A DNA stretch of 64,000 nucleotides, taken from contig OX421503.1 in the NCBI GenBank assembly GCA_949126835.1, positions 4,923,457 through 4,987,456 on the forward strand, given 5' to 3'. Both the position numbers and the translations under genes were made by a program. Shown one piece after another: positions 53,170-64,000 of the stretch. A model generated the notes under the pieces. The model did not search any database and was not told the origin of the DNA. It was given only the letters and a program-made list of their open reading frames with translations. Each line of letters opens with the position of its first letter. Positions within the stretch are counted from its first letter, which is position 1. Source of the stretch: Anisus vortex (lineage: Eukaryota > Mollusca > Gastropoda > Planorbidae).

Positions 53170-53345
53170 TGCAGCAGTGCACCGATTTTTTAAGTGGCAC
53201 GCGGAAGACCACCAAAAAGTCTATTCAAGTCTCTTTCACACACAAAAAAAAAGAGCATTACGACGTTTAGGCTGGTGGCACGATAAATGACTTAGAAATG
53301 CTACTTTGGCACACTATTATCCAAAGTTTACCGAACCCTGACACA
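53170..53345. mobile_element. Fragment of 'GGTCGGCAACC' hAT MITE
   Basis: AAGTGGCACGCGGAAGACCA, TATTCAAGTCTCTTTCACAC, GGCACGATAAATGACTTAGA and TTTGGCACACTATTATCC match the family interior. Both ends are degraded. Confidence 0.55.
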
Positions 53346-53645
53346 GGGTACGGGTTCCATAGAACATGCACTACTCTGCATCCCTTCCATCCAATGCGGA
53401 ATTCCCCTCGGATCCTTATCGTGGTAGCTCGCTCGTATACCTGCACTGTCGCCCGGTAGAAAAAAATGCAGACTATAGGTCTGTACAGCCAGGGTTTGAG
53501 ACAGGCTTGTGCGCTCATGTTTTCCTCCCCACCGAGGATTAGGGCCTCTCGGCAGTGCAATGAGCCTCGGATGATCCACAGGGGGCTGTCCTTAATGCGT
53601 TTGCCCACCGGCGTGCTGCAAACGTATGGGTGGGGTTACACAAAT
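53346..53645 (-). repeat. Unclassified interspersed repeat, copy 2
   Basis: Counterpart of 29085-29400, sharing CATGCACTACTCTGC and ACCTGCACTGTCGCCCGGTA. Minus-strand frames carry YRATVQVYERA and GDSAGIRASY. Junction-to-junction with a hAT fragment. Confidence 0.5.
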
Positions 53646-54079
53646 CGCCATATTTGAAGACAGTGAGTACTGACGTGCTTTAGCATTATGTAGTATGACC
53701 ATGTATGGTCAACGGTTCATAGTTAATTCCTGATATGAAAAATTCCCGTGGTGCCCCCCTTAAGTTGATGTCCTACGTACGTGCTTTTTCGCCGTAATGG
53801 TTAATCCTTCATTAACTGTATGTTAACAGACAAGGGAGGTAAGAAGAAGGCATTAATAAGGCAAGGGGATATATCAGTAAAAACAATGCTTACAACAGTC
53901 GATAAATGTTAGACATATTCAATGATATTGGTTAATATTTTGAAATTCACTAATGGCCAGGTAGATACTCCGTGATATCTGTGTTTAAGTATGTTTGAGC
54001 TAACTATTAATATAGTATCAAAAGCTATTGAGGAAGACATAAGCGCTTGTATTTCTTTATACGATCTAATAGCCGAATA

Positions 54080-54290
54080 CTCTCAATTGGCGGGACAAGG
54101 TCGCCTGATTGCATCCCGCTGATTTTTTAGTACCGGATATGGATATCCCGGGTTTGATTCTCGATCTGGGATGTGTCCAAGAGTCAACCATTTTATAGGT
54201 GAGTAGAGTAGGCCTACCTGAAATGAGTAATATAAGGGTAAGTGAAGCGGGTTTTTTTCTGCCCGTGTATGGCGTGGCAAAACATAAATT
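54080..54290 (+). mobile_element. Possible third tRNA-derived SINE
   Basis: GGGACAAGGTCGCCTGATTG then TATCCCGGGTTTGATTCTCG (B-box-like) in about 75 bases, followed by a body with TCAACCATTTTATAGGTGAG and a tail CCGTGTATGGCGTGG. No second complete copy in the window. Confidence 0.35.
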
Positions 54291-54484
54291 GCTATTATTT
54301 TTAAATGAATAATTTCTTGAACTTCTTGAAACAGTGATATGGTTAAATTTTTACAATGTTATATTAACTCTCTTTTTAGGAATCATCTAAAGTCGGACTC
54401 ATCAGCCATGTCCGAACCAACCTCCCAGAGACCTATATGAAATTGTGTGGTCCCCATCCACACCTATGGACGTAAAGACCAATG

Positions 54485-54625
54485 CAACAACAACAACAGT
54501 GAAAATATCAGCAAAAAAAACAAAACAATATCAACAGCGAAAACATCATCAAACTACAAAACAACAACAGCGAAAACATCATCAAACAACAAAACATCAT
54601 TAAACAACAAAACAACCTGAATGTT
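54485..54625. repeat. Imperfect CAACAACA / GCGAAAACATCATCAAAC repeats
   Basis: Repeated ACAACAGCGAAAACATCATC and CAAACAACAAAAC words over about 140 bases. Confidence 0.65.
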
Positions 54626-54659
54626 GTATTTATCAAACAAAATTAATCTGCTCAACTAT

Positions 54660-54905
54660 TATAAGGTACAGTTGCCGAGCGGTATCGCCTTCGACAGGCG
54701 TTACGAAGTTTCTGGGTTCGAATCCTAGTGAAGGCTAGGATTTGTTTCCCGTGACTGGAGGGTGTCCGTGAGTCTAACCCAGCTCTGATGGATACCTGAC
54801 ATTAATTTAGGGTGAAGTAAAGGCGGCTGGGCATTGTGCTGGCCACACATCTCCTAGTATCACCGGCCCTATGATCAATATGGTCCGAAGGGTACTTTAC
54901 TTTAC
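54660..54905 (+). mobile_element. SINE-2 (tRNA-derived), full length
   Basis: Head TACAGTTGCCGAGCGGTATC and TTTCTGGGTTCGAATCCTAG (B box), body GACTGGAGGGTGTCCGTGAG, CAGCTCTGATGGATACCTGA, GCGGCTGGGCATTGTGCTGG and a 3' part CCCTATGATCAATATGGTCC. Confidence 0.75.
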
Positions 54906-55684
54906 CAAAGTGTTTACTTTGTTCTTTCATTCTGGGCCTACGTCTCCTATAAATGGCTATTCGAAAGTTTATTTTCATTTCCATTAGCTTAGGCTACATA
55001 CGCAATTATTGGTCGGTCTGTCAAAAAGACTCATAGTCGCAGGCATGAAGCGTGGAAGCCAAACGCGTACATATTTCTAACAATCCAACTTCAGTCATAG
55101 CTTTCTTACATGTCCATTAGCTTTGTATAATCACAACACGCAAAATCGTTGTGTCGTCCATAACTGACGCCAAGCAATCAAAATGTAAGTCTCTGATCGT
55201 GTTGATGACACAATCATTGAACAAAACGTAAAGTAATGATGGTGAAGGCGGTTTATTACCAGCTCAAAATTATTAGAGACGTTCGTTGTCTTTGTTTACT
55301 TAGAATCACAACTTGCATTTAGAAACTTCCCGATAGTAGAGAACAGACTGTTATCTTTAATGATTCTATAGCAGCAAAAATATAATATTTAAATTCAAGA
55401 AACAAAAAATATGACCTAATAAAAAAAAAAACTTTTGTGTGTGTGCAGATATTTATATAATTTATAGTATAAAAAACATATAATAGCCTGCAATAATATG
55501 ACAACGAAAAAGGCCAGATAATTTATACATATAAGAATCTTACTGTAACATCTTTTTTCACACAAAAAATACCAATTGTTGAGAATATAAAGGAAAACGT
55601 AATTAACTAATTCAAAGCTTTTAACTAAAAAAAAAATATTCGAGAGTAGACAATAAAAAAATGTATTGTTAAAATCAGAGACTA

Positions 55685-55985
55685 TAATAACATGAACCGC
55701 TTGCTTTGATGTTTCTGCTATTTGATAACTTGAAACACTTAATTTCGGAATTCCCGATCACATTAAGTCCTCTAGACTTCTGGTTTAGTAATTCGCTATG
55801 ATTTTCTCAATGGAAAAATTAAATTTAAAATCGTAAGTTGACTACAACGGAAACCTTTAATGCAATCGTAGGAGCGATTCATTAAAGACAGACTTATTGG
55901 TTGCGCACGAAAAAAAAAGAAACTTAGACCAATATGATTTAAAAATAGAGCAAGCGGTCCTTCTTATTATAGTCTTTGTTAAAAT
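55685..55985 (-). repeat. Diverged duplicated non-coding block, copy 2
   Basis: Counterpart of 46020-46335, sharing the same ordered words (GAACCGCTTGCTTTGATG, TTCTGCTATTTGATAACTTG, GGAAACCTTTAATGCAATCG) over about 300 bases. Confidence 0.6.
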
Positions 55986-56044
55986 TGATATTCAAATATA
56001 ATTATCAGAAAAGCCATTAAGACTAGATCTATAGGTTTTCTTAA

Positions 56045-56310
56045 AACACCACCATCATAATGTGGCGCTGCAGCCCATGGAGCGCTCTGTCCTGCCTCAC
56101 AACTTTCTTCCACTCAGACCTATCTGCTTTTGCCTTTCTCCAGACCTGGACCCCTATCGGACCTCAGAGCCATCTCGACGTCGACCAACCATCTCAGTCT
56201 GGTTCTGCCTTTAGGTCGTTTTCCTCTGGGGTTCTGTGTGTATGTTACTTTTACTCCACTGCTGTTTGGCATTCTTTTCAGGTGGTCTGTCCAGCGTAGT
56301 CTGGTTTTTA
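56045..56310. repeat. Possible LINE 3'-terminal fragment
   Basis: A GC-richer block (CAGACCTGGACCCCTATCGG, CGACCAACCATCTCAGTCTG, TTCAGGTGGTCTGTCCAGCG). Probably retroelement-derived, perhaps related to 17930-18150, but I cannot align the two well. Confidence 0.3.
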
Positions 56311-57209
56311 AAACAATGTTTAAAAATGTAATCGAAATGTAAAACTAAAAGGTTACAACCAGTCTAGAATATAAGCTTAGTATTAAGAATACATAATTTA
56401 TATAAGTAACAACCAGAAGAAGAAATTTGAGAAAATAAAGATTTATGGCGCAATGTAAGTAAATTTTGACACATATAAAGGCTATAACCTTTTCGTAAAA
56501 ATCCTTTGATTTAGAAACTTGACACATGAGGAATTATAATTAAAATTAATGCAAAATAAATTACACTGTAGACTAACGTTAGTTTTGAACCATTTTTTTT
56601 TTTTACAAGTGAGAGAAAAACAAAGTAGAAAAGTAATGAGGAATGATTTGACGTTCAATGTGAAGGACTCCTTTTTAGCAGGATTTTTCCCTACTCTAAA
56701 TGCCAAGAACCAAAGAACCAGAATCATTGTGTTGAATAAAAAGTAAAGTCAACAGACACACATATAATGCGCATTTAACATCTGTATCGAGGCGTTGTTT
56801 ATTAATACACGTGGTTAAACAAATATACACTGGAGTAAACTCCCCTAGTTCACACACACATATACATAAAACATGCGCCAGTTTACACTAACCGTTAGTT
56901 TCGTACGGGTTGTAAAACTTTATGAGGTCGACATGGTTATGTTGTCCTGGTCGACATCTTGGGTGTGTTTATTTGAACGATTATTTTGTTATGGGAGGGG
57001 ATGAGGTCTGGGGGGGGGGAGGTGGGCGGTGATTCAGAACTGTCTAGAAACTACACGGGCCACTTATATGCGAGAAACAAATGCATGTTAGACTTAATAT
57101 CTAAATAGGTGCCACTTTTAGATCCCAGCCTCTCTACCGTGGTAGAGGTGTCATTTTGCCCTAGTCTTTCTATATCTTCTCTTTTTGTATAGTACATTTT
57201 GTTATATAT

Positions 57210-58291
57210 CATAGGTTCTCAACGGAGGCGATATCGCCCCCCGGGGGGCGGTGAGAAGCTTTAGGGGGGCGCTGACATTCCCGGGGGCGATTGGGGGGGG
57301 GGCGGTGAAGGGCAAGTGAGCGGTACAAACGTACCTGATATATTTTAACACCGCAGCTATTTGAATCGATTAGTTTTTGGATAAAATGTGACGTAAACGC
57401 AAGTGCTGCTTAATATCTGATATCCCCCAAAAGTATGCCTACATATTATATTACTAAGAAATTGGAATCGCAATGACTTTTCGATGAAATAGGGGCAGTA
57501 TTTGGCAAATATAGTGTGCGGCCGACTGGTCCTGTGGTTGGTTCACCAGACTGTCAGTGTCAACTCTGTTGACCGATCACTGTTGCCCTATTATCTTCTA
57601 ATATTAATGATATTTTGATCTCATTTTATCGTTTTTTTTTATGTGTTTTAGCTCATCGACATTAATAGTAGATAAGTAGTAATCATACAAACTGGGTAGT
57701 TATTGTAATGCTTAAAATTATACATATACATTCTTTAGTTATAAAATAGTTATATAAATTTCCAATACTTTTTACAGTTTGATATTTTCAAAGTTATAAA
57801 TTGTAAGCCATTTTTTTTTATAAAAGAAAAAAACAAAGAAATATTAGCTCAAATAAAACGGGCTAATTATCTCCCTTCAACTAAATAGTTCAATAGTGAT
57901 GCCGAACAAGTTCTGTTTTTTTAATACAACAAATATTACTGATTATTAGACCGACGGCTTTTGCAACCCAAAATTAAAACAAAAATAGACAAATTGCTAG
58001 CAACACACCAGGCAAACGATTCACATTAATATTGATTTATTTAAACCTTTTGTTAAGGCAAATTTTTGATCTATTAATTCTTACAATATGTATCTTTTTC
58101 AGTTTTTTTTTAAGATAATTAATCACACAAAAAGTTTAGTTCCCCTAAAAAAAATAGCGAAAACTATAGTCCAGACGGGCGGAAGGGGGGGGGGGAGTGA
58201 GCGCTAAAAGAAAGTTGGGGGGGGGAGGGGCGGTGAGCGGAAACAAAATTGTAAAAGGGGGCGGTGAGCCGAAAAAGGTTAGGAACCTATG
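57210..58291. mobile_element. hAT element, 'GGTTCTCAAC' family, 1082 bp, uninterrupted
   Basis: Ends CATAGGTTCTCAAC / GTTAGGAACCTATG and perfect 8-bp target duplications TTATATAT at 57202-57209 and 58292-58299. It carries the same GC palindrome and the same SINE-1 head fragment (CTGGTCCTGTGGTTGGTTCA at 57525-57550) as 25779-27921. No transposase frame. Confidence 0.85.
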
Positions 58292-58608
58292 TTATATATG
58301 AATAAAATGAAATATTTCATGGGTCAGTGGCATTTAATTTACATCCTTAGTAAATTATACAACACATTATATTATATATATATTATAAAATATATAGAAC
58401 AAAATGTATCTTTTTTATATACCAGTAATCTCCTTATAAAAAGATACGTTCTAATTCTAATAAATACAAAAAATATTTACCTAGATTTGTACTAGATTTG
58501 TATAAACAGAAGACAGACAACTAAAACGTTCAAACAATAACAGAAATATTGCAGTAAAATAACAATATAAAGTTGTTGTTTTTTTAAATATAGTTGTTAA
58601 ATTTGTGG

Positions 58609-58840
58609 CAGAGGCGTACACAGCATTTCAGGGAAATGGGCTAATAAGGCGTGTAGGATTTGTTTGGAAGGGGGTAAGTATGCGAACCCGAAAGTTACTT
58701 AGATAGCCAATGAAAACTAATCTGTAGACAATAAATATTACTATCTTTTGAGGTATTAACTTATTTTCCAATCCCCTCTAAGAATGAAAAAAAAAATGAC
58801 TCATTGAGGTTTTATTGACCGAGCTTTGGCTACGGCACTA
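58609..58840. mobile_element. Candidate hAT MITE, 232 bp
   Basis: The left end is CAGAGGCGTACACAGC and the right end on the minus strand TAGTGCCGTAGCCAAAG. Flanks are ATTTGTGG and TATTTTGG (6/8). Confidence 0.45.
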
Positions 58841-59054
58841 TATTTTGGGTGCGGGTAAACTTGTTTTTATAACGCGTGAGGTTCGGTCCTGCCAGAAAAC
58901 CTGTATTGGACCGATGGGGAAAGAATAAGTCGACCAGCTCAATATGACCATTAGTCATAACCGGAAGTATAGCGGGGGACTGGATGAATATCTCTCTGCT
59001 AATATAGATTCACTGTTCTGTTTATTTTATTGTGTAATGTTATTTTCTTATCTT

Positions 59055-59230
59055 ATATCTTACAGACGCTCCTTCTATCAAGAATATTATTGCGCCTTAC
59101 TGCTTATCTGCAGTTCGAATCTAAGCTTTGCCTTTTATAAACGTTTCATATAACACTTTAACCGAATGACACTCGTGGACAAAGAGTTTGCATTGCGCAT
59201 ATATAATGTCAAATAAGTGTTTAATGTACA
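59055..59230 (-). mobile_element. LINE-A 3' fragment
   Basis: ATCTTACAGACGCTCCTTCT, ATCAAGAATATTATTGCGCC and GACACTCGTGGACAAAGAG match the LINE-A tail with deletions. Confidence 0.6.
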
Positions 59231-59314
59231 CTTTGTTTTAAAGCTACAGGGGGATTCATGCACACATCATAGAACCTCAAAATACAGTAAACTACCCGTC
59301 GGACCGAGTTGATC

Positions 59315-59432
59315 CATAGGTCCAATGAAGCAGCGTTCACCAGTTTCTGCGGCCACGGCATACTAGGTGATTGTGTGGCCAGCACTATGCACAGACGACT
59401 TTACTTTACCCCAACAAAGGTCAGGTACACTT
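59315..59432 (-). mobile_element. SINE-2 body fragment
   Basis: AGCAGCGTTCACCAGTTTCT, GCGGCCACGGCATACTAGGT, GTGTGGCCAGCACTATGCAC and AACAAAGGTCAGGTACAC on the plus strand are the reverse complement of the SINE-2 3' body. Confidence 0.6.
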
Positions 59433-59504
59433 TGTTTTAAAGCTACAGGGTGATTCATGTACACATCATATAACATCAAAATACAGTGAGGTTAGCATAT
59501 ATTG

Positions 59505-59590
59505 AAATATATATAATATATATAGATATATATTTGTGTGTGTGTGTATGCGTGTGCGCTTGTGTGTGTGTGTGTGTGAGTGTGTGTATT
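59505..59590. repeat. AT-rich and (TG)n microsatellite
   Basis: ATATATATAATATATATAGA followed by GTGTGTGTGTATGCGTGTGC and further TG repeats. Confidence 0.7.
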
Positions 59591-59896
59591 GTTATGCTAT
59601 CACTTTCGCTATTCCCGCTATTAGCTCCTCATTTAAGAACAAAATTAATTTCCCTTTTGATGGCAATAGGCAAGATAAAAGAAATCGTTTACTCCCTTTT
59701 ATCATTTTATTTGATGTGATATTCTTGAAGAAGATACTAATAGATTTTAAGTGTATGCTGGTGATATTACATGATTACATTTTGTTCTAATTCAAACTGG
59801 AACGACTTAGCCATTGCATGTGAAATTTTTTTCCTGTTGATATCATTTTTCTTTCGAGTATAATTGTGCATTTTATCATATAAAATTGTCTTTTGT

Positions 59897-59897
<1 letters not shown>

Positions 59898-59947
<50 letters not shown>

Positions 59948-59965
59948 TTATTTATTTATTTATGT
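59898..59965. repeat. (TA)n and (TTTA)n microsatellite
   Basis: About 45 bases of TA followed by five TTTA units. Confidence 0.8.
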
Positions 59966-60219
59966 ATATAAATGTATAAATAAAAAAAATATGCGCCAAT
60001 GTGAAATGAAAGCCCAATACATTTTGACCCCGCCCTCTGTGTAATCTACAGCGACTTTTAAATGTCAAACCTTTTCATCAATTTCTACAAGTGTTTTGAT
60101 TTAAAAAAAAAAGAAAATACACAGTACGCAAAGCAAAGCCCAGACAAAACAAATCTAAATAATAATGAACAACTCAAACATAAATAAACCTGTAGAATCG
60201 TATAGACAGGTAGGCTTGC

Positions 60220-60545
60220 ATGTTCTACTACCACACACACACACACCTTCTACCAGTGCCAATAGTTGGAAGAGATGTGTGCCTGGCTCTGGTTCCTACC
60301 TCTCTCACCTGCGTACAGAATGACGTCTGGATTCGTTGCACTGTGGGAACTTTGTCTTTCAACGTCTGTTTACAAATGATTTCTTTTCTTCGTTCATCGC
60401 CCCACTTCAACTTCTTCTTCGTGTAGAGATTGACTTCGAGTCAGTGATAGCCACCCCATTCATAAATAATAAAGTTACATGGATCAGCTTTCTCTCGTTT
60501 TGTCAGTGTGACTTCTGAGTTCGCAAACAAGTAAGTTAAAACAGC
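60220..60545. other. Unclassified block with balanced composition, possible exon-like region
   Basis: Less AT-rich than its surroundings. The plus strand reads LPVPIVGRDVCLAL then NDVWIRCTVGTLSFN, and has a possible donor (AA|GTAAGT) near 60531. The minus strand also has a donor-like CAG|GTGAGAG. No domain or second copy supports either reading. Confidence 0.2.
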
Positions 60546-60639
60546 ATTTCTGGTGGAAATATTTCTCAGTGCTAAGTATAATAACATAGTCTTTCAATAA
60601 GCATTTATATTATTGTATTATCAAAATGAATTGCTCGTA

Positions 60640-60810
60640 AATAAGTGCATTAAGAAAACAATAAGACTTAGGTCGTGTAATCCAGTGTTTTTAATTAAAT
60701 GTGTTTTAAAAAATACTAAGTTACTGGTGTTCCTTGTTTGTTCAGGCAACCCTTTCAGTTCTTGGATGCCAATCGCGAAGAAATTATTAAAAATTTAATA
60801 TATTTTTTTT
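60640..60810 (-). mobile_element. LINE-A 3' fragment
   Basis: AAGTTACTGGTGTTCCTTGT, TTGTTCAGGCAACCCTTTCA and GATGCCAATCGCGAAG match the SFFPSGIRAWNGLPEQ-coding part of LINE-A. Confidence 0.55.
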
Positions 60811-61369
60811 TTCTACCATTAACAAATGACGCTAAATTTAAGTTAAACGTTTCAAAAGTTAAATAAACAAAGTCGTGCCGTGTTAAAATGTGTGTTTTGC
60901 CTCGGTAAATTTTTTATTTTTGCTATACGCCTAAAAATTTTTTCCGTTTTAAAACTGTTCAATTTTCTTAAAGTTTGTGTCAATTTTTTTGTTAGCTCGT
61001 AAATGTGTGTATTTCAATAAAGTATAGTTTAATGTAAGCCGGCGTAAAGTATTATAGGCCTAATGATATTTTCTTTCTGTAATGAATTAATCTTTTTATA
61101 TTTAAGTAACCCATTTTAAAAAGCTCTAAGACTAAATCGTGCGTGTTTAGCCTCAATTCATTTTCATTTTCACAATAATCCTCAGCTTTTCTAGGGTTTA
61201 AAGACTGTCCCAGTTTCTTCCATTCAGTTGTAGTATATTGCCTAAATGAAAACAGTTAAGTTTGTTTAAAATTACCTATTTTACAAAGAGAGAGAGGGGA
61301 AAATTATTGCGTTTGTTTTGAGGCGTGTGTTTTTTATCATCTGTAGGTCTCTTTAGGTAACTTAATAAA

Positions 61370-61640
61370 TCATTAGCACTTTTGCGCGTTCGACTGGCGT
61401 ACTCAAAGGCCCCGGGTTCGAATCTATGTGAAGACTAGGATTTGTTTCCCCGGGTCTGGAGGGTGTCCCTGGGTCAACCCATCTCTGATAGATACCTGAC
61501 CATAGTTGGGGTAAAGTAAAAGAGCCAGTGCATTGTGCAGGCCCCACAATCCCCTAGTATGCCGCGGCCACAGAAATTGGTGAACGTTGCTTCGCCGGCC
61601 CTATGGATCAATTTGGTTGGACGGGTACTTTAGGCCTACG
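61370..61640 (+). mobile_element. SINE-2 (tRNA-derived), nearly full length
   Basis: CCCCGGGTTCGAATCTATGT (B box), GGGTCTGGAGGGTGTCCCTG, CATCTCTGATAGATACCTGA, CCAGTGCATTGTGCAGGCCC, CACAGAAATTGGTGAACGTT and GATCAATTTGGTTGGACGGG. It defines the 3' end of the family best. Confidence 0.75.
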
Positions 61641-62104
61641 TTACATTATTTACGGATTTACTTGTAAACTTTTTGTTTTATTTTTAAATGTCACTATTAA
61701 AACCATTATCAACATTTTTTTTTAACCAATGCTAACGAAATCTCGTAAGCGTATATATTAGTAGTTGCTTTTTATTGATGTATGACATAAGGTAATCTCA
61801 CTATCGAATTGAAATGTTTACTCCCTGAAGTAATTCATTACAAGATAGCATTTCTTTTCATAAACATAAACATTAGGCTCTTCTTTTTTGTGTGTGTAAA
61901 GTAAGAAGACCACAATGACGAAATACTAACAAAATTGTTTACTAAACACGAAAAAGTTAACCTTTTAACGATTCACCTATAAAACCTCGACTTAGTATAA
62001 TGATATAGGCGAGCGTGTAGTTTACTGTTGCTAATTGGCACGTCTTTAAATGCTCGAAGAAGAACAAATATACTGAGTTGTCTAGTCCAGAAAGAAAATG
62101 GATG

Positions 62105-62215
62105 GGTAGATAAACAGATAGATACATAGACACAGAAAGAGATAAATAGATAGACAGATAGAATGAAGACACACAAACACACATATTATATATGTATGTA
62201 TGTATGTATGTTTGT
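62105..62215. repeat. (GATA)n-like and (TATG)n microsatellites
   Basis: Scattered GATAGATA/ACAGATAGATAC words followed by ATGTATGTATGTATGTATGT. Confidence 0.6.
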
Positions 62216-62499
62216 ACAGTATATTGCGCAACCTTTATTTATTAATACTTTTTTACCTTTCATGTTCTACTATTTTGTCCATTACTTCGGGTTTTGTCAA
62301 TGACATAGTTTAGTCTATATTTCGTCAAAGCATTCTATTTCATTTTTTTAAATATCATAAACTAGATTTCTAATTCTAAAATACGTTTACATTAAAATTT
62401 TGATAAGCGTGGGTACAAAAAACTAAAAACTACAATCATCCGTTTCAATGAATGAGTTATTGAGTCATCAAACTGTGTTCAATGGGAATTAATTATTAA

Positions 62500-62572
62500 C
62501 CCTTACAGTCCCGGGCGCGTATATAGCGGAACTGAAGGCAGCATAGATAGAAGTAGGTCGGTACGGGAAGGG
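62500..62572. mobile_element. Tiny piggyBac-like element flanked by TTAA
   Basis: 73 bp with CCCTTACAGTCCCG at the left and CCCTTCCCGTACCG (minus strand) at the right, bounded by TTAA at 62496-62499 and 62573-62576. It is GC-richer than the flanks. Its whole length is little more than two ends. Confidence 0.45.
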
Positions 62573-63034
62573 TTAATGAGCCTTTTCTGCTAGCTACCAA
62601 AGAGCATACGTTTTAAATTATAAGTTCTTGCTGCATACAATCTTTTGTCTTTCGTTATGGCAGTCAAATATACCTAGTGATTACTTTAACCAAAACCTCT
62701 ATAAAATCAGCGTTTCCCTAACTTATTTTATAACGTGACCTCGTTATTTGTAGATTTCTGCATTGTGACCTACTGACACATATCTTATAATATATACTAG
62801 TCTAGACTATAACTAGTTAGACATAAAAAAGATCAACATTTCCACAAAGTTTTTTTGAAGATAGTGAAATTAGTTAAATCTCGACTGAAGTGCATTGGGT
62901 AAAAGAGGGTTCTAATATTTTACAAAACGACTCACTGGAGCGAAATATATACTAGTTACTATTTTAATACATTAGTACATTACTGTAATACGACCTAGCT
63001 TTGAATATTTTTTACTGGTTTTGGTTAGTTATCT

Positions 63035-63254
63035 TATATATTACATGCGGTCCTTTTATAAAGAAGATTATTGCGTCCTACGCTCATCCGTGGTCTGCGT
63101 CTAGTCCTGCATTTTTATGAGTATTTAAAATACGTCATGTTACTGGTTTTCTTGTTTAGCTAACCCATTCCAAGCCCTAATGCCACTCGGGAAGAAATAG
63201 TAATTACATGGCTTTGTTCTCGCCTAAAGAAAGTGTTTTTTCCTTTTGTTCATC
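63035..63254 (-). mobile_element. LINE-A 3' end running into the 27-bp satellite
   Basis: TATAAAGAAGATTATTGCGT, CCTACGCTCATCCGTGGTCT, AACCCATTCCAAGCCCTAAT and GCCACTCGGGAAGAAATAGT match LINE-A closely. At about 63250 the expected sequence stops at TTGTTCATCTA and becomes the tandem array. Confidence 0.7.
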
Positions 63255-63575
63255 TAAATATATCTCTATCTATCTATCATCTAAATATATCTCTATCTAT
63301 CTATCATCTAAATATAACTCTATCTATCTATCATCTAAATATAACTCTATCTATCTATCATCTAAATATATCTCTATCTATCTATCATCTAAATATATCT
63401 CTATCTATCTATCATCTAAATATATCTCTATCTATCTATCATCTAAATATATCTCTATCTATCTATCATCTAAATATAACTCTATCTATCTATCATCTAA
63501 ATATAACTCTATCTATCTATCATCTAAATATATCTCTATCTATCTATCATCTAAATATATCTCTATCTATCTATC
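63255..63575. repeat. 27-bp minisatellite, 12 units
   Basis: Unit ATCTAAATATATCTCTAT followed by CTATCTATC (27 bp). Variant units with ATAACTC occur in two symmetric pairs. Both plus-strand frames stay open (SKYISIYLS or LNISLSIYH repeats); not protein. Confidence 0.9.
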
Positions 63576-64000
63576 ATTGTGACGCTCGTCACATTTATTT
63601 TTAAACTAAGGAATTCGATGTTTGAAGATTTTAAAATTATAGGTCGAGATTTTACTGTCTCCTTGACCCTCTAGGTGGTGTAAGATAGCTGAGATTGGAG
63701 GCCCAACCTCAATGCCCCTCCCTTTCCTTCCCCTCCAGCCCTTGGATCTTTTATTGTGTATAGAAGTGACAATGTCCTTTCAGATACTTAGTAAAGGGAA
63801 GCCCCGTCTTTGTTCAGTTTTGAGATAAGACCACACCCAGAGATTAAACTGACCCTTCTTTCCTACTGCATCGGTCCTTCCCCCCTTTTCCTGGCAGGTT
63901 TATGACATAATTGCCATGTAAAGTGACCACCGTTATAGATTTCGGATAGTGTCAAACGCCCCGGAATGTTCCCCTCCGTAATTATAGTTTGGAAACTCAG
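63576..64000. other. Window end, no recognised content
   Basis: More balanced composition with pyrimidine-rich stretches (CCTTTCCTTCCCCTCCAGCC, TCCCCCCTTTTCCTGGCAGG). It could be the edge of a gene or repeat beyond the window; nothing can be called. Confidence 0.3.

Noticed and set aside
63208..63604. ORFs of 123-124 codons on plus strand
   Set aside because: Two frames of the 27-bp satellite.

Overview
The window looks like AT-rich, intron-rich animal DNA. The best fit is a euthyneuran (heterobranch) gastropod genome, in the range of Biomphalaria, Bulinus or Physella. The reasons are short exons in long repeat-filled introns, dense decayed LINE/SINE/hAT insertions, many simple repeats, and one immunoglobulin-like domain that resembles those of gastropod FREP/VIgL immune lectins. 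There is no sign of bacterial gene organisation. The genus assignment is inference.

One real gene can be built by hand on the minus strand: 16 coding exons between 40257 and 2318. Every junction has a usable splice site and the reading frame stays open from the first visible exon to a TGA at 2318-2320. The product is about 991 residues without its (unseen) signal-peptide exon. In order it has a V-like Ig domain, a FREP-like Ig domain split by a phase-0 intron, three duplicated pairs of small Cys-rich/beta-sandwich domains, a further Ig-like domain without the canonical cysteines, a transmembrane helix, and a cytoplasmic tail assembled from 27, 45, 48 and 90 bp exons ending in Tyr (YDEP) and Pro-rich motifs. 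About 23 N-glycosylation sequons lie outside the membrane. This is the most interesting object in the window: a type I membrane receptor, probably of immune or cell-recognition type, that open-reading-frame scanning largely misses because its exons are short.

The rest is introns and flanks filled with repeats. The window holds five kinds of material. (1) LINE remnants: a CR1/L2/Jockey-like family in many 5'-truncated copies ('LINE-A'), a second family ending in a stem-loop and (ATT)n tail ('LINE-B'), an I/R1-like family with RNase H and a CCHC knuckle, and an 'endonuclease-reverse transcriptase' type. (2) tRNA-derived SINEs. One head occurs with two different tails, each matching the 3' end of a different resident LINE. 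(3) hAT-type DNA transposons with 8-bp target duplications, including a three-deep nest at 25626-27966 and a 3-kb composite at 48597-51669. (4) Minisatellites: a 32-bp unit at 8424-10016, an 18-bp unit at 36060-38035, a 27-bp unit at 63255-63575, a 69-bp unit and a 96-bp SINE-body array. (5) MITEs and TTAA-flanked small elements.

Layout: 1-2317 is 3' flank; 2318-13020 holds tail and membrane exons; 13951-21005 is a dense cluster of ectodomain exons; 21006-29528 is a large intron with the nested hATs; 29529-31328 holds the FREP-like domain; 31329-39996 is an intron with LINEs and the 18-bp satellite; 39997-40257 is the first visible Ig domain; 40258-64000 is repeat-rich DNA with no exon I can defend. 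The 5' end and promoter were not found and may lie in this last part or beyond the window.
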